Positions 5,952-14,230 are shown, numbered from the stretch's first letter. The stretch is DNA of 33,288 nt from CAZPNX01 sp964588285 (GCA_964588285.1 CAZPNX010000025.1:1-33288); one strand, 5' to 3'. The notes: generated by a model not told the origin, from the sequence alone. Made by a program: numbers and translations.

Positions 5952-8299
5952 CAGTTTTTCACCCCGCCCCTCTTGCCGAAGGCCACCGGCAGCACCTGAT
6001 CCATCCGATCCACGAAGTGGAACTTAAGCCCCTTCCTGACGTGCTCCGGCACCTCCTCCAGGTCCTTTCGGTTCTGTGCAGGCATGATGATCTCGGTGAT
6101 GCCGGCCCGCTTGGCTCCGATGACCTTCTCCTTGATCCCGCCCACCGGCATCACTTTCCCGCGCAGGGTGATCTCGCCGGTCATGGCCAGATAGGGCCGG
6201 ACCGCCCTCTTGGTGAGCAGGGAGATTAAAGAGACGGCCATGGTCACCCCGGCCGAGGGTCCATCCTTGGGGATAGCGCCCGAGGGCACGTGGATATGGA
6301 TGTCGTACTTGTCGTAAAACTTGGGATCGATCTTTAGCTGCCGGGAGCGGGAACGGGCAAAGGAAAGAGCCGCCTGGGCCGACTCCTTCATCACTTCGCC
6401 CAGGCTGCCGGTCAGGGTCAAACCCTTGCGCCCCGGCATCCGGGTGGACTCGACGAACAGGATCTCCCCGCCGGACGGTGTCCAGGCCAGCCCGGTGGCC
6501 AAGCCCGGTTCGCCGGCCCTCTCCGCCACCTCGGGAAAAACCTTCTGCGGCCCCAGATATGAATGGAGATTGTCCTCGGTGATCTCGGCCCCTGAGGCTT
6601 TGCCCGAGGCCACCTCCTTGGCCACCTTGCGGCAGATGGCGGCCAACTCCCGCTCCAGGTTGCGCACCCCGGCCTCCCGGGTGTACTCGGAGATGATCTT
6701 GCGGATCGTCTGGTCGCCTATGGAGACCTGGTCCGGCTTCAGGCCGTTCTCGGCCACCTGCCGCGGCCATAGGTAATGCCGGGCGATGTGCAGCTTCTCC
6801 TCCTCGATATAGCCAGGCAGCTCCAACACCTCCATCCGGTCTTTCAAAGCCGAGGGAATGGGATCGATGACATTGGCGGTGGTGATGAACATCACCCGGG
6901 AGAGATCGAAGGGTATGTCCAGATAATGGTCGGAGAAGGTGTTGTTCTGCTCGGGATCCAGCACCTCCAACAGGGCGGCGGCCGGGTCCCCCCGAAAGTC
7001 CTGGCCGATCTTGTCCACCTCATCCAGCATGAAAACCGGGTTGCCGGTGCCGCAGTTCTTCATGCCCTGGATTATCCGGCCCGGCATGGATCCGATGTAG
7101 GTGCGGCGGAAGCCGCGGATCTCGGCCTCGTCGCGCACCCCGCCCAGCGAGATGCGGTAGAACTTGCGGCCCAAGGCCCGGGCGATGGAGCGGCCCAGCG
7201 AGGTCTTGCCCACCCCCGGCGGCCCCACGAAACAGAGTATCGGACCTTTGGCATCGCCCTTGAGCTTGCGCACCGCCAGATACTCCACTATCCGGTCCTT
7301 GACCTTCTCCAAGTCGTAGTGGTCTTCGTCCAGTATCCTCCGGGCGCCGTCCACATCCAGATTGTCCTGGGTGTCCTTTCTCCAGGGCAGGTTCAGGATC
7401 CAGTCGATGTAGGTCCGGGAGACGGTGTATTCGGCGGCATGGGGCGGCATCCGGGAGAGGCGGTCCACCTCGTCCGAGGCCGCCTTCAGGGCTTCGGGGC
7501 TGAGGCTGGCCTCGGCGATCCTCTGGCGCAGGGCGTTTATCTCGGCGGCATGGTCGTCGCCCTCGCCCAGTTCCTTCTGGATGGCCTTCATCTGCTCCCG
7601 CAGAAAATAGTCCCGCTGGTCCTTGTCCATCTCGGCCTTGACCTGGCTGCGGATCTTGTCGCCCAGCTCCAGCACCGACAGCTCCTTGGTCAAAAGCGGA
7701 ATCAGCTTTTGCAGCCGTTCCTTGGGATCGGCCGCCTCCAGCACCGCCTGTTTTTCGGCCACCCCCAGATTGAGGTTGGAGGCAATGAGATCGGCCAGCT
7801 TGGAGGGGTCGTCGATGTTCATGGCCACCGTCTGCAGCTCGTCCGGCAGGTAGGGGGCCAGAGCGATCACCCGCTGGAAGATGGAGGCCACATTGCGCAT
7901 CATGGCCTCGGCCTCGATGGTCTTGCGCGCCTTCTCCCTGATCACTTCGACCCTGGCCCTAAGGTAGGGTTCGGTCTGGGTATATTTGGCGATGCGGATG
8001 CGGTTCAGTCCCTGAACCAATATCCGGATGCTTCCGTCGGGAAAGCGCAGCATCTTGACGATCAGGGCGGCCGTCCCCGTGCCGTAGATTTCGTCCGGGG
8101 CCGGGTCGTCGGTGTCCTGCCGGATCTGGGTGCAGATGCCGATGATCTTGTTGCCCAGCAGGGTCTCGTCGGTCAGCCGGATCATCTTCTCGTTGGTGAC
8201 CACCAGCGGAATGATGAGGTAGGGAAAGACCACCTGGCCCTTGAGGGGCAGGATGGGCAGTTCGGCCGGTATCTTGATGTCCTTGCCTTCTTCTGGCAT
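5951..8299 (-). CDS. lon: ATP-dependent protease Lon (LonA)
   Basis: A protein of 782 residues with the complete LonA layout. The N-terminal substrate-recognition domain spans about 12-205 and a helical region about 205-310. The AAA+ domain has Walker A GPPGVGKT at 359-366 and Walker B VFMLDEVD at 422-429. The serine protease domain has Ser682 in KDGPSAG and Lys725 in GGIKEK, 43 residues apart as in the E. coli dyad (679/722). It degrades damaged and regulatory proteins in the cytoplasm. The frame is open upstream to 8899, but that stretch overlaps hsp20; the ATG at 8299 gives the normal N-terminus. It lies 17 bases after hsp20, forming a proteostasis pair. Confidence 0.97.
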   Translation of the reverse strand: MPEEGKDIKIPAELPILPLKGQVVFPYLIIPLVVTNEKMIRLTDETLLGNKIIGICTQIRQDTDDPAPDEIYGTGTAALIVKMLRFPDGSIRILVQGLNRIRIAKYTQTEPYLRARVEVIREKARKTIEAEAMMRNVASIFQRVIALAPYLPDELQTVAMNIDDPSKLADLIASNLNLGVAEKQAVLEAADPKERLQKLIPLLTKELSVLELGDKIRSQVKAEMDKDQRDYFLREQMKAIQKELGEGDDHAAEINALRQRIAEASLSPEALKAASDEVDRLSRMPPHAAEYTVSRTYIDWILNLPWRKDTQDNLDVDGARRILDEDHYDLEKVKDRIVEYLAVRKLKGDAKGPILCFVGPPGVGKTSLGRSIARALGRKFYRISLGGVRDEAEIRGFRRTYIGSMPGRIIQGMKNCGTGNPVFMLDEVDKIGQDFRGDPAAALLEVLDPEQNNTFSDHYLDIPFDLSRVMFITTANVIDPIPSALKDRMEVLELPGYIEEEKLHIARHYLWPRQVAENGLKPDQVSIGDQTIRKIISEYTREAGVRNLERELAAICRKVAKEVASGKASGAEITEDNLHSYLGPQKVFPEVAERAGEPGLATGLAWTPSGGEILFVESTRMPGRKGLTLTGSLGEVMKESAQAALSFARSRSRQLKIDPKFYDKYDIHIHVPSGAIPKDGPSAGVTMAVSLISLLTKRAVRPYLAMTGEITLRGKVMPVGGIKEKVIGAKRAGITEIIMPAQNRKDLEEVPEHVRKGLKFHFVDRMDQVLPVAFGKRGGVKN

Positions 8300-8316
8300 A
8301 ACGGAACGCTTCTCTT

Positions 8317-8751
8317 TCAGTCTATTTTTATCTCCACCGGAACCTTTTCCCTCTTGGCCAGCCGAATCTCCAGGATGCCGTCCCGGTAGGCGGAGGAAGC
8401 TGGACTGTCGACGCATGATTCCGGGACCACAATGATCTTCTCGAAGGTGCCCTGGTTGATCTCCATGGTGTGGTAGAGCCGCTGGTCGTCGCCCTGCCCC
8501 ATGTCCTGGCGCATACCCCTGACCGTCAAGTGGCGGCCCTGCAGGCTGACCGAAATCTGGCCGGGATTGACGCCGGCCAGTTCCAGCTTGACTACCAGCT
8601 CCCCGCCGGTTTCGTAGACGTCGCAGTAGGGGTGCCAGACCGTCTCCTCGGAAAGCAGGGCCAGGGGGTGGATGGAGTCCCGCAGGTCGCTCAGCAGGCG
8701 GTCGAAGTCGTGCCGCAGGGAGCGGGCTTTGATGTTGTTGGTCGGTTTCAT
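8317..8751 (-). CDS. Hsp20/alpha-crystallin small heat-shock protein
   Basis: A protein of 144 residues. The alpha-crystallin domain runs from about residue 40 (PYCDVYETGGELVVKLELAG) to 132, with the GILEIRLAKRE strand that matches the family's conserved G-x-L closing motif. The C-terminal tail is short and includes VEIKI, a variant of the I-x-I oligomerisation motif. It is an ATP-independent holdase that keeps unfolded proteins soluble. A good ribosome site (GGAGG) lies before the ATG. It sits 11 bases after the SAM hydrolase gene and 17 before lon, so unfolded-protein capture and degradation are co-expressed. Confidence 0.92.
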   Translation of the reverse strand: MKPTNNIKARSLRHDFDRLLSDLRDSIHPLALLSEETVWHPYCDVYETGGELVVKLELAGVNPGQISVSLQGRHLTVRGMRQDMGQGDDQRLYHTMEINQGTFEKIIVVPESCVDSPASSAYRDGILEIRLAKREKVPVEIKID

Positions 8752-8762
8752 GATTGCCTCCG

Positions 8763-9557
8763 TTATTCGGCTTGGACCACCACCGGCAGTCCCCGGCCCT
8801 TACCCAGCTTGTTGGCGGCGCTGCCCTTGTTGACCGAGATCTCCAAGGTCTGCTGGCAGCCGAACAGGGCCAAAAGCTGGCCGGGCTGGCCGTCGGCATA
8901 GCAACGGCTGATCCCCCCCAACGTTTCGGTTCCGATCGTGATCCGGTAGCGCCGGCCCTTGACTAAGGCATAAAAACTGTCCAAATCGATGTTGGTCACC
9001 AAGTTGCCGAAGCGGTCGACGTAGATCACTTCGCCGGACAGGGAATTGGGGGTCTGCTTGAGCTGGGGCAGCGCCAGCCTGACGAAATCTTCCACCGGCT
9101 TTCCGAACCAGCGGGCCTCGACATCGTTGGCCAGATGGGCGGCCACCGGGCCGAAGATGTCCCGGCCATGGAAGGTATCGCTGATCTCCGGGGCAAAGTA
9201 CTGGGTGGCCGTTAGATGAATTACCTGGGAGACGTTCTGTTCCTGGTAGACATAGCTGAAGATGCCGTTGTCCGGACCGATCAGGTAATGGCCCCGGGTC
9301 TCCACCAAGATCGGCCGCCGCGGCCCGCCCACCCCGGGATCGACCACCGCCAGGTGGATGGTGCCCTTGGGGAACTCATGATAGTAACCTTTGAGGATGT
9401 AGGCCGCCTCCAACACGTCCTGATGGGCGATGGTGTGGGCCACGTCGACGATCTTGAGGTGGGGGGCGATGGCAAGCATGGCCCCCTTGAGGGCTCCGAC
9501 ATAGCAGTCCCTCAGGCCATAATCAGTCAGCAGGGTAACGATGCGCTCTTCGGGCAT
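8763..9557 (-). CDS. S-adenosyl-L-methionine hydrolase (adenosine-forming), DUF62 family
   Basis: A protein of 264 residues of the DUF62 family. Visible motifs are LLTDYGLRDCYVGALKG (residues 9-25), AVVDPGVGGPRR (70-81), GPDNGIFS (94-101) and the FHGRDIF loop around residue 130. These supply the Asp/Arg/His residues that activate water to split SAM into adenosine and methionine. Related fluorinases and chlorinases carry an extra loop that is not obvious here, so the hydrolase is the better call. The physiological purpose is unclear. It has no strong ribosome site and follows the second ferritin-like gene by 24 bases, in the same unit as hsp20 and lon. Confidence 0.88.
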   Translation of the reverse strand: MPEERIVTLLTDYGLRDCYVGALKGAMLAIAPHLKIVDVAHTIAHQDVLEAAYILKGYYHEFPKGTIHLAVVDPGVGGPRRPILVETRGHYLIGPDNGIFSYVYQEQNVSQVIHLTATQYFAPEISDTFHGRDIFGPVAAHLANDVEARWFGKPVEDFVRLALPQLKQTPNSLSGEVIYVDRFGNLVTNIDLDSFYALVKGRRYRITIGTETLGGISRCYADGQPGQLLALFGCQQTLEISVNKGSAANKLGKGRGLPVVVQAE

Positions 9558-9581
9558 GGATGTTGTTTCGACAGCGATGCT

Positions 9582-10106
9582 TTACTTGATGTTCCTGTAA
9601 TAATTGGGCGGCTTGACGCTTAGGGACTCTATCTCTTGACGGGTCCTCTCCCCCAGGCCGAATTTGGCAACAGCCTCTTTGAGCATGGAGATGTGACGCT
9701 CGGTGCTGTGGTGAAAGGACATCACCTTAAGCCAGGGTACCAGGTGGTTGGTGTAGAAGTGCAGTACGCTCTCGTATATGGAGTTAAGCTCGCCCTTCTC
9801 CATCCGGGCCAGGGCGTAAAAGAGCTGATCGGCGTTACCGGACTTTCGTACCGCCTCCATGGCCTCGTCGACCGTTTTATCTACCGCCTCCAGGTCCCCA
9901 GCCGATAAGGCCAGATCAAAGGCTCCGAAACGCACCTGGGGTGACATCTCCAGCAGGGTACGGGCGTGCTTCAGCTCCTCCTGGGCCATGTCGACGAAGA
10001 ACTGACGTACCTCCAGCTCGCTACTAGCCAGGGCCGCCCGCAGGTAAACTTCTGATGACTTCAGCTCGGCCGACGAGAGACTCTCTATGGCCAGGAAGAG
10101 ATCCAT
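9582..10106 (-). CDS. Ferritin-like diiron-fold protein, copy 2
   Basis: A protein of 174 residues, all-helical by composition, paralogous to the gene just upstream. Helix A carries Glu19 (SSEVYL), helix B carries E44-x-x-H47 (EELKHAR), and helix C carries E103/E106 (MEKGELN). In helix D the position expected to be Glu of the second ExxH is Thr (T135-E-R-H138). This matches the rubrerythrin/ferritin-like superfamily with one altered metal ligand. It could bind iron or act in peroxide defence next to the FAD oxidase-like gene. The ATG overlaps the stop of the upstream copy as TGATG. Confidence 0.72.
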   Translation of the reverse strand: MDLFLAIESLSSAELKSSEVYLRAALASSELEVRQFFVDMAQEELKHARTLLEMSPQVRFGAFDLALSAGDLEAVDKTVDEAMEAVRKSGNADQLFYALARMEKGELNSIYESVLHFYTNHLVPWLKVMSFHHSTERHISMLKEAVAKFGLGERTRQEIESLSVKPPNYYRNIK

Positions 10107-10618
10107 CAGTCGGTGAATAGACGGTAGTAGCCTCGGTCCTTGACCATCAGCTCGTCCAGGGCGGCCCTGGCCTCGGAGGCGATGCCGAACCTGTCGGCCG
10201 CCTCCCTGACCGAAGCGATGTGCTGCTTGGTGGTCAGCTCCAGATGGGCCAGGTTGAGCTCGGCCAGGCCGCGGACAATGCTGTCGAAGACCGCGTTCAG
10301 CTCGCTTTTCTCCAAGTCGGCGATCAACTGAAATACCCTTTGCACGTCCCTTTCTCCGCTCAACTCTCTCACCCTGGCCTCCAGATCCGCCCTTATGTCG
10401 TCGACCATATCCGGGGATATGTCAATTACGGCCCTAGCTGTCTCCGGCCTCGACCCCAGCGATTCCAGCGCCCGGGCGTGCCCCAGCTCGGCGTCGGTCA
10501 TCTCCGAGAAGAACTTGCGCAGCTCGTAATCCTCGAAGTTGATCGAGCACCACAGATAGGCCTCGGACATCTTCAGTTCCAGACTCTTGAAAACGGGCAG
10601 GGCCTCGGCCAGCATCAT
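10106..10618 (-). CDS. Ferritin-like diiron-fold protein, copy 1
   Basis: A protein of 170 residues with the same four-helix plan as its downstream paralogue. Glu19 is in KMSEAYLW, E44-x-x-H47 in AELGHARAL, E103/E106 in LEKSELN, and helix D has T130-K-Q-H133 where a canonical site would have ExxH. Conserved spacing and the shared Glu-to-Thr change show that the pair arose by duplication after the loss. The start codon directly abuts the stop of the FAD oxidoreductase (TAGATG), so the three genes are translated in series. A role in iron binding or oxidative protection of the dehydrogenase is inferred. Confidence 0.72.
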   Translation of the reverse strand: MMLAEALPVFKSLELKMSEAYLWCSINFEDYELRKFFSEMTDAELGHARALESLGSRPETARAVIDISPDMVDDIRADLEARVRELSGERDVQRVFQLIADLEKSELNAVFDSIVRGLAELNLAHLELTTKQHIASVREAADRFGIASEARAALDELMVKDRGYYRLFTD

Positions 10619-11755
10619 CTATTTCATGGCCTCCCGTGCTGCGTAGGACCGGTTTAAGGAGAAATCGGCCAGCAGAGGGTCCCGCTCTCCGGCGGCGATG
10701 AACCCGGCGGCCGCCCGGCCCGAGGCCGGCCCCAGCATGAACCCGTGACCGCAGAATCCGGCTACTATGTATAATCCGGAGAGCTCGGTTTGGTCGATGA
10801 TGGGGTTTCCGTCGGGCGTCATCTCATAGGAGCCGGCCCACTGCCTGATAACCTTGATGTCGGACAAGGACGGCACCAATTTCAACATGCGTCGGGGCAT
10901 CTCAGTCAAGAATTCATAGGTGGAATCGCAGGAGGTGCCGGGGACATTGAGCACCGGGGTGTAGCAGCCGATGAACTGGCCGTTGTGTTTGAACTGCTGG
11001 AAATAGCCGCCGTCGGCCCGATAGTCCACCAGCATGGGGATGCCCATATATTCCACCCCCTCGGTGATCAGGGCCTCGTGCCTCTCCGGCTCCACCGGTA
11101 TCTCTATTCCGGCCAGCCGTCCGATATCCCTGGCCCAGGGCCCGGCACAGTTCACGATCTTGTCGGCAAAGAACTCCCGGCCGTCTGATGTCCTTATGCC
11201 AAGTGCCTTTCCGCCCTGCTGTAAAATGCCGGTGGCCTCGGTGAAAGCATAGATGCTGCCACCCAGCTGCTTGATCCTCTGCGCATAGCCGTTGACCACG
11301 GCGAAGGGATAGGCCTGGCCGTCGGTAGGGCAGTAAGAGCCGCCCAAGAGGCCTTCGGTGTTCAGAAGCGGCACTATCTCCTTAGCCTCGGCAGCATCCA
11401 CCCAACGAACGGTTTTGAGCCCGGCCGCCTGCTGAACCCTGATGTTATCCAGAAAGGACTTTTTCTTATCCTCATCGTGGGCCAGGAATAGATAGCCGCC
11501 GGGGTGCCAGTGGACCTCAGCGTCCAGCTCCTCATCCATCTCCGAAAATAGCCGGACGCTCTCCATCATCAATTTAATGGAAGATTCCGAGGTGAACTGC
11601 TGGCGGATGCCGCCGATGCAGCGTCCGGTGGATCCCGAGCAGAGGTAGCCTTTGTCGAACAGGGCCACCTTCAGCCCGGACTTGGACAGATAGTAGCCGG
11701 TGGCAGCGCCTACAATGCCCCCGCCGATAATGATTATGTCAGACGTATTGCTCAT
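10619..11755 (-). CDS. DAO-family FAD dehydrogenase (HcnC / sarcosine oxidase beta / proline dehydrogenase beta-like)
   Basis: A protein of 378 residues of the D-amino-acid-oxidase superfamily. The FAD-binding GGGIVG is at 11-16, with the family's GSTGRCIGGIRQQF region at about 42-55 covering the flavin. NCAGPWA lies near residue 205, and MTPDGNPIID with the closing GFCGHGFMLGPASG near 310-350. It should oxidise a secondary amine or amino acid (sarcosine, proline, hydroxyproline or similar) and pass electrons to its partner subunits. Those partners are the BFD protein upstream and, 12-15 kb away on the same strand, a 4Fe-4S protein, an FAD/NAD subunit and a 2Fe-2S subunit. The substrate cannot be told from sequence. 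Confidence 0.85.
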   Translation of the reverse strand: MSNTSDIIIIGGGIVGAATGYYLSKSGLKVALFDKGYLCSGSTGRCIGGIRQQFTSESSIKLMMESVRLFSEMDEELDAEVHWHPGGYLFLAHDEDKKKSFLDNIRVQQAAGLKTVRWVDAAEAKEIVPLLNTEGLLGGSYCPTDGQAYPFAVVNGYAQRIKQLGGSIYAFTEATGILQQGGKALGIRTSDGREFFADKIVNCAGPWARDIGRLAGIEIPVEPERHEALITEGVEYMGIPMLVDYRADGGYFQQFKHNGQFIGCYTPVLNVPGTSCDSTYEFLTEMPRRMLKLVPSLSDIKVIRQWAGSYEMTPDGNPIIDQTELSGLYIVAGFCGHGFMLGPASGRAAAGFIAAGERDPLLADFSLNRSYAAREAMK

Positions 11756-11847
11756 ACTGTTTTCTTTTTACTAAACACGCGAAACATATGGAAATATTTT
11801 TAGAAAGAATAGACAATCTTTAGCGTGTTTTGCGTTTCCCCCAAGAG

Positions 11848-12144
11848 CTAATCCTTGGAATCCGCGAGTATTTTCAGACTGACCGGCTGCAGAGGCGAGC
11901 GCTGGGTGACCGGCCTCTGCTCCGCCGGTTTCTGGCCAAGTTTTCTGGCCAGGATCTGGTTGACCAGTCGGCGGCAGGTGCGGCCCTGGCAATGACCCAT
12001 GCCGGCCCGGGTGAGGCGTTTGACTTCGTCGGCCGTGGTGGCCCCCCGCTCTATGGCCGCTAAGATCTCGGCCTCGGTCACATCTTCGCAGCGGCAGATT
12101 ATCAGTTCCTTGTCAGCCATATTTCTATCTCTCAAATCCATCAT
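11848..12144 (-). CDS. BFD-like [2Fe-2S] protein of a multi-subunit dehydrogenase
   Basis: A protein of up to 98 residues with the BFD pattern: C18-R-C20 (IICRCEDVTEAEI) and C52-x4-C57 (GMGHCQGRTC), the four ligands of a [2Fe-2S] cluster. In many amino-acid dehydrogenases of the HcnABC/opine-oxidase type this module is fused to the C-terminus of the FAD/NAD alpha subunit; here it is a separate gene. The starts at 12144 and 12141 share an AGAGGGG ribosome site. A later ATG at 12120 gives the typical MADKELIICRCE start, so the first eight residues are uncertain. It lies 26 bases after the propeller gene and 92 bases before the DAO subunit. Confidence 0.87.
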   Translation of the reverse strand: MMDLRDRNMADKELIICRCEDVTEAEILAAIERGATTADEVKRLTRAGMGHCQGRTCRRLVNQILARKLGQKPAEQRPVTQRSPLQPVSLKILADSKD

Positions 12145-12170
12145 TCCCCTCTATAGGAGGATATAGGAGA

Positions 12171-13427
12171 TCACTTAATTACCAGCAGCTTCCCGGCAAC
12201 GCTCTGCCCGCCGCAAGACAACCTCACCAAATACACCCCACTGGAGACCCTTTGCCCGGTTTCATCCCGCCCGTTCCACCTGGCTTCATAGCTTCCGGAT
12301 TGCCGGTATCCGTTCAACAGAGTCCGCACTTCCTGACCCAGCAGGTTGTATATTTTCAAAGAAGCTTCACCATTTTGAGGAATTGAATAAGCAATGGCGT
12401 TGCCAAAAGTACTTAACGATATTTTTTTAATTTTGATTTTTGAATTTGGTATTCCCTCCGAAGCCACCCCCGCTGGCCCATAGCCCTGGCATATCCGCAG
12501 CCCGGCAGGGCCATCAGCTACATAAATGAAACCATCCGAATATTTCACTTCATAACCCCACCCAATGGTCTCATAGTAACCTACTTGAAAAGGGTTGGCC
12601 AGATCAGAAATATTTATAATCTGCAAGCTAAAATTGCCATCGGCTACATAGGCATAACTCCCGACGACATCCACGGCCAAGGCATACCCTGGTGTATCAT
12701 AGGATCCCACTTCAAATAGATTGGATGTATCAGCAACATTTACGACACGCAACCCGGCATTCCAATCCGCCACATAGGCGTAGTCGCCCAAGACCGTCAC
12801 ATCCATAGAATATCCCGACGTGTTGTAATAGCCCGCCAAAGCGGGGTGGGCCGGATCACTAAAATTGATGATCAGCAGGCCTCCGCTTTCATCCGCTACA
12901 TAGGCGTAATTAGCACAAACCTCCACATTATCGGCCCAATCCATTGTGCCGTATTGGCCCACCTCGGTGGGGTTATAAGGATCAGAGATGTTGACAATCC
13001 GCAGACCAGCAGAGCCATCAGCCACAAAGGCGTAACTGCCGAACACCGCCACGCCGCTAGGATTCCCCGGCGTGTCGTAGAGCCCCGATTGAAACAGATT
13101 GGACGTATCAGCGATATTGATGATACGCAAGCCGGCATTATAATCCGCCACATAGGCGTAGTCGCCGCTAACAGCCACGGCCCAGGCATCCCCCGAAATG
13201 CTGCAGAAGCCGGCCTCGGTTGGATTGGCCGGATCGGTAATATTAATAATCCGCAGGCCAGAACTTCCTTCCGCCAGATAAGCGTAGCCGTCTGAGATGA
13301 ATACATCCTTGACCTCTCCTGGTGTGACGAAGCAACTAATTGTCCGCACATTAGAGCTGTCCTGCGCTCCCGCCAGCCCGCAGATTGTCACCAGCAAAGA
13401 AGAGATGACTAACCATCCTTTCTTCAT
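12171..13427 (-). CDS. Secreted seven-blade LVIVD beta-propeller with C-terminal FlgD/T9SS-like sorting domain
   Basis: A protein of 418 residues. A signal peptide (1-21) is followed by seven repeats of exactly 42 residues starting at 47, 89, 131, 173, 215, 257 and 299. Each has the form YAYVAD..AGLRIINISDP, the LVIVD repeat of surface propellers. After a basic linker (NSKIKIKK, about 328-335) comes a C-terminal module with SLKIYNLLGQEVRTL and SGVYLVRLSCGGQ. This is the FlgD-Ig-like/type IX sorting domain shared by secreted proteins of FCB bacteria. Blades 2-4 resemble blades 5-7, showing a three-blade duplication. It has an AAGGAGGC ribosome site. A surface or adhesion role is likely; no ligand can be named. 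Confidence 0.88.
   Translation of the reverse strand: MKKGWLVISSLLVTICGLAGAQDSSNVRTISCFVTPGEVKDVFISDGYAYLAEGSSGLRIINITDPANPTEAGFCSISGDAWAVAVSGDYAYVADYNAGLRIINIADTSNLFQSGLYDTPGNPSGVAVFGSYAFVADGSAGLRIVNISDPYNPTEVGQYGTMDWADNVEVCANYAYVADESGGLLIINFSDPAHPALAGYYNTSGYSMDVTVLGDYAYVADWNAGLRVVNVADTSNLFEVGSYDTPGYALAVDVVGSYAYVADGNFSLQIINISDLANPFQVGYYETIGWGYEVKYSDGFIYVADGPAGLRICQGYGPAGVASEGIPNSKIKIKKISLSTFGNAIAYSIPQNGEASLKIYNLLGQEVRTLLNGYRQSGSYEARWNGRDETGQRVSSGVYLVRLSCGGQSVAGKLLVIK
12483..13289 (-). repeat. Seven tandem 126-bp coding repeats (LVIVD blades)
   Basis: Within the propeller gene a 126-bp unit repeats seven times without length change. DNA identity is highest between blades 2 and 5, for example the segments near 12720-12790 and 13098-13170. 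This indicates that a 378-bp three-blade block duplicated more recently than the single blades. Confidence 0.85.
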
Positions 13428-13534
13428 ATCCGCCTCCTTGTTATTTTGTTTTGGCCGTTTCGGGCTACTCTTTACTTAAGAGGGACAGAAGTAGCCGGAT
13501 TGTTATAGCCGGGTTGCGTCCTATCAACAACGGA

Positions 13535-13575
13535 CGATAATTTGCTTTTCAATCATGACGCTGTGAAAATTATCG
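13535..13575. repeat. Inverted repeat in the gap before the propeller gene
   Basis: CGATAATTT (13535-13543) and AAATTATCG (13567-13575) form 9-bp arms with a 23-base loop. They lie just downstream of the last cassette gene, in a 170-base gap that holds no recognisable gene. The repeat might be a weak terminator or an operator. Confidence 0.4.
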
Positions 13576-13597
13576 CCCTCATCTGCCTTTTTATCTC

Positions 13598-14230
13598 TTA
13601 TTTTATTATATGTATCCATTCGGTCAGCAGGAATTGCACCCGGCCGATCAACAGACTGATCCGGGCCATGACCGTGTTGCCGAAGGAGGCCCCGAAGCCG
13701 ATCATGATGAACCAGATGCCAACGTTGGCCGAGAGCTTGAGCACCCCCTTCTGCTCCCGGGAGAAGAAGAAATAGCTCAGGGTGGCGATCACCCCCAGGA
13801 AGGTGACCAGGCCCCAGACCAGCGTCATCCCCCCCATTGCCACGTTGGTGGCATCTCCCACGGTGCTTTGCATCTGCCTGATGATGTCCGCCTGGATGGT
13901 GGGCGCCAGCCCCATGCCGTTGCCCACCCCCAGCAGGAAGGCCATGGGGATCAGAATCAGCCAGCCCAGCTTGGGCACGAAGCGGAAGAAGAAAAGCACT
14001 CCTAAAAGACCGGGGATAAGAAACCAGTAATTGTGCTGGACGAACACCGGAATGACCAGATTGGGCCAGATGGCGTTGTTGAAGTAGACGGCCACCCCGT
14101 AGCCGGCCGAGACCCCGACGAACAGGTGCTCGGCGAACCGGTAGAACGGGTTCTCCTTGTAGAGGAAGGAGAATATGCACAGGGTGAGGAAGGCCGCTAT
14201 CCAAACCCAGGGGTCTGAAGAGAATATCAT
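13598..14230 (-). CDS. Cassette A subunit 4: polytopic membrane protein of unknown function
   Basis: A protein of 210 residues with about seven hydrophobic segments and short loops. Conserved with subunits B4 and C4 are DPWVWIAAFLTLCIFSFLYK at the N-terminus, then NP.YRFAEHLF.G, FRFVPKL near the middle, FSRE.KG, and a strongly kept C-terminal block GIWF..GFGASFG.TVMAR ending LLTEWIHIIK. The FAEH and GFGASFG blocks are the most conserved parts and may form the functional core. It is an integral inner-membrane protein. An AGGAGG ribosome site lies before the ATG, ten bases after A3. It is the last gene of the cassette array. No known family recognised. Confidence 0.85.
   Translation of the reverse strand: MIFSSDPWVWIAAFLTLCIFSFLYKENPFYRFAEHLFVGVSAGYGVAVYFNNAIWPNLVIPVFVQHNYWFLIPGLLGVLFFFRFVPKLGWLILIPMAFLLGVGNGMGLAPTIQADIIRQMQSTVGDATNVAMGGMTLVWGLVTFLGVIATLSYFFFSREQKGVLKLSANVGIWFIMIGFGASFGNTVMARISLLIGRVQFLLTEWIHIIK

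Noticed and set aside
8300..8899. N-terminal extension of the lon reading frame by about 200 codons
   Set aside because: It overlaps hsp20 and the SAM hydrolase gene in another frame, has low-complexity Arg/Pro-rich content, and Lon homology begins at the ATG at 8299.
11773..11830. Inverted repeat AAACACGC/GCGTGTTT between the BFD and DAO genes
   Set aside because: The arms are only 8 bp with a 42-base loop in AT-rich spacer; this could easily be chance and does not support a regulatory claim.
12171..12400. Proof of a full type IX secretion system
   Set aside because: Only a sorting-type C-terminal domain is present. No Por/Gld components occur in the window, and similar domains occur in lineages without a proven T9SS.
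12483..13289. CRISPR-like array suggested by regular repeats
   Set aside because: The 126-bp units are coding LVIVD blades in one open frame, not short repeats with unique spacers.
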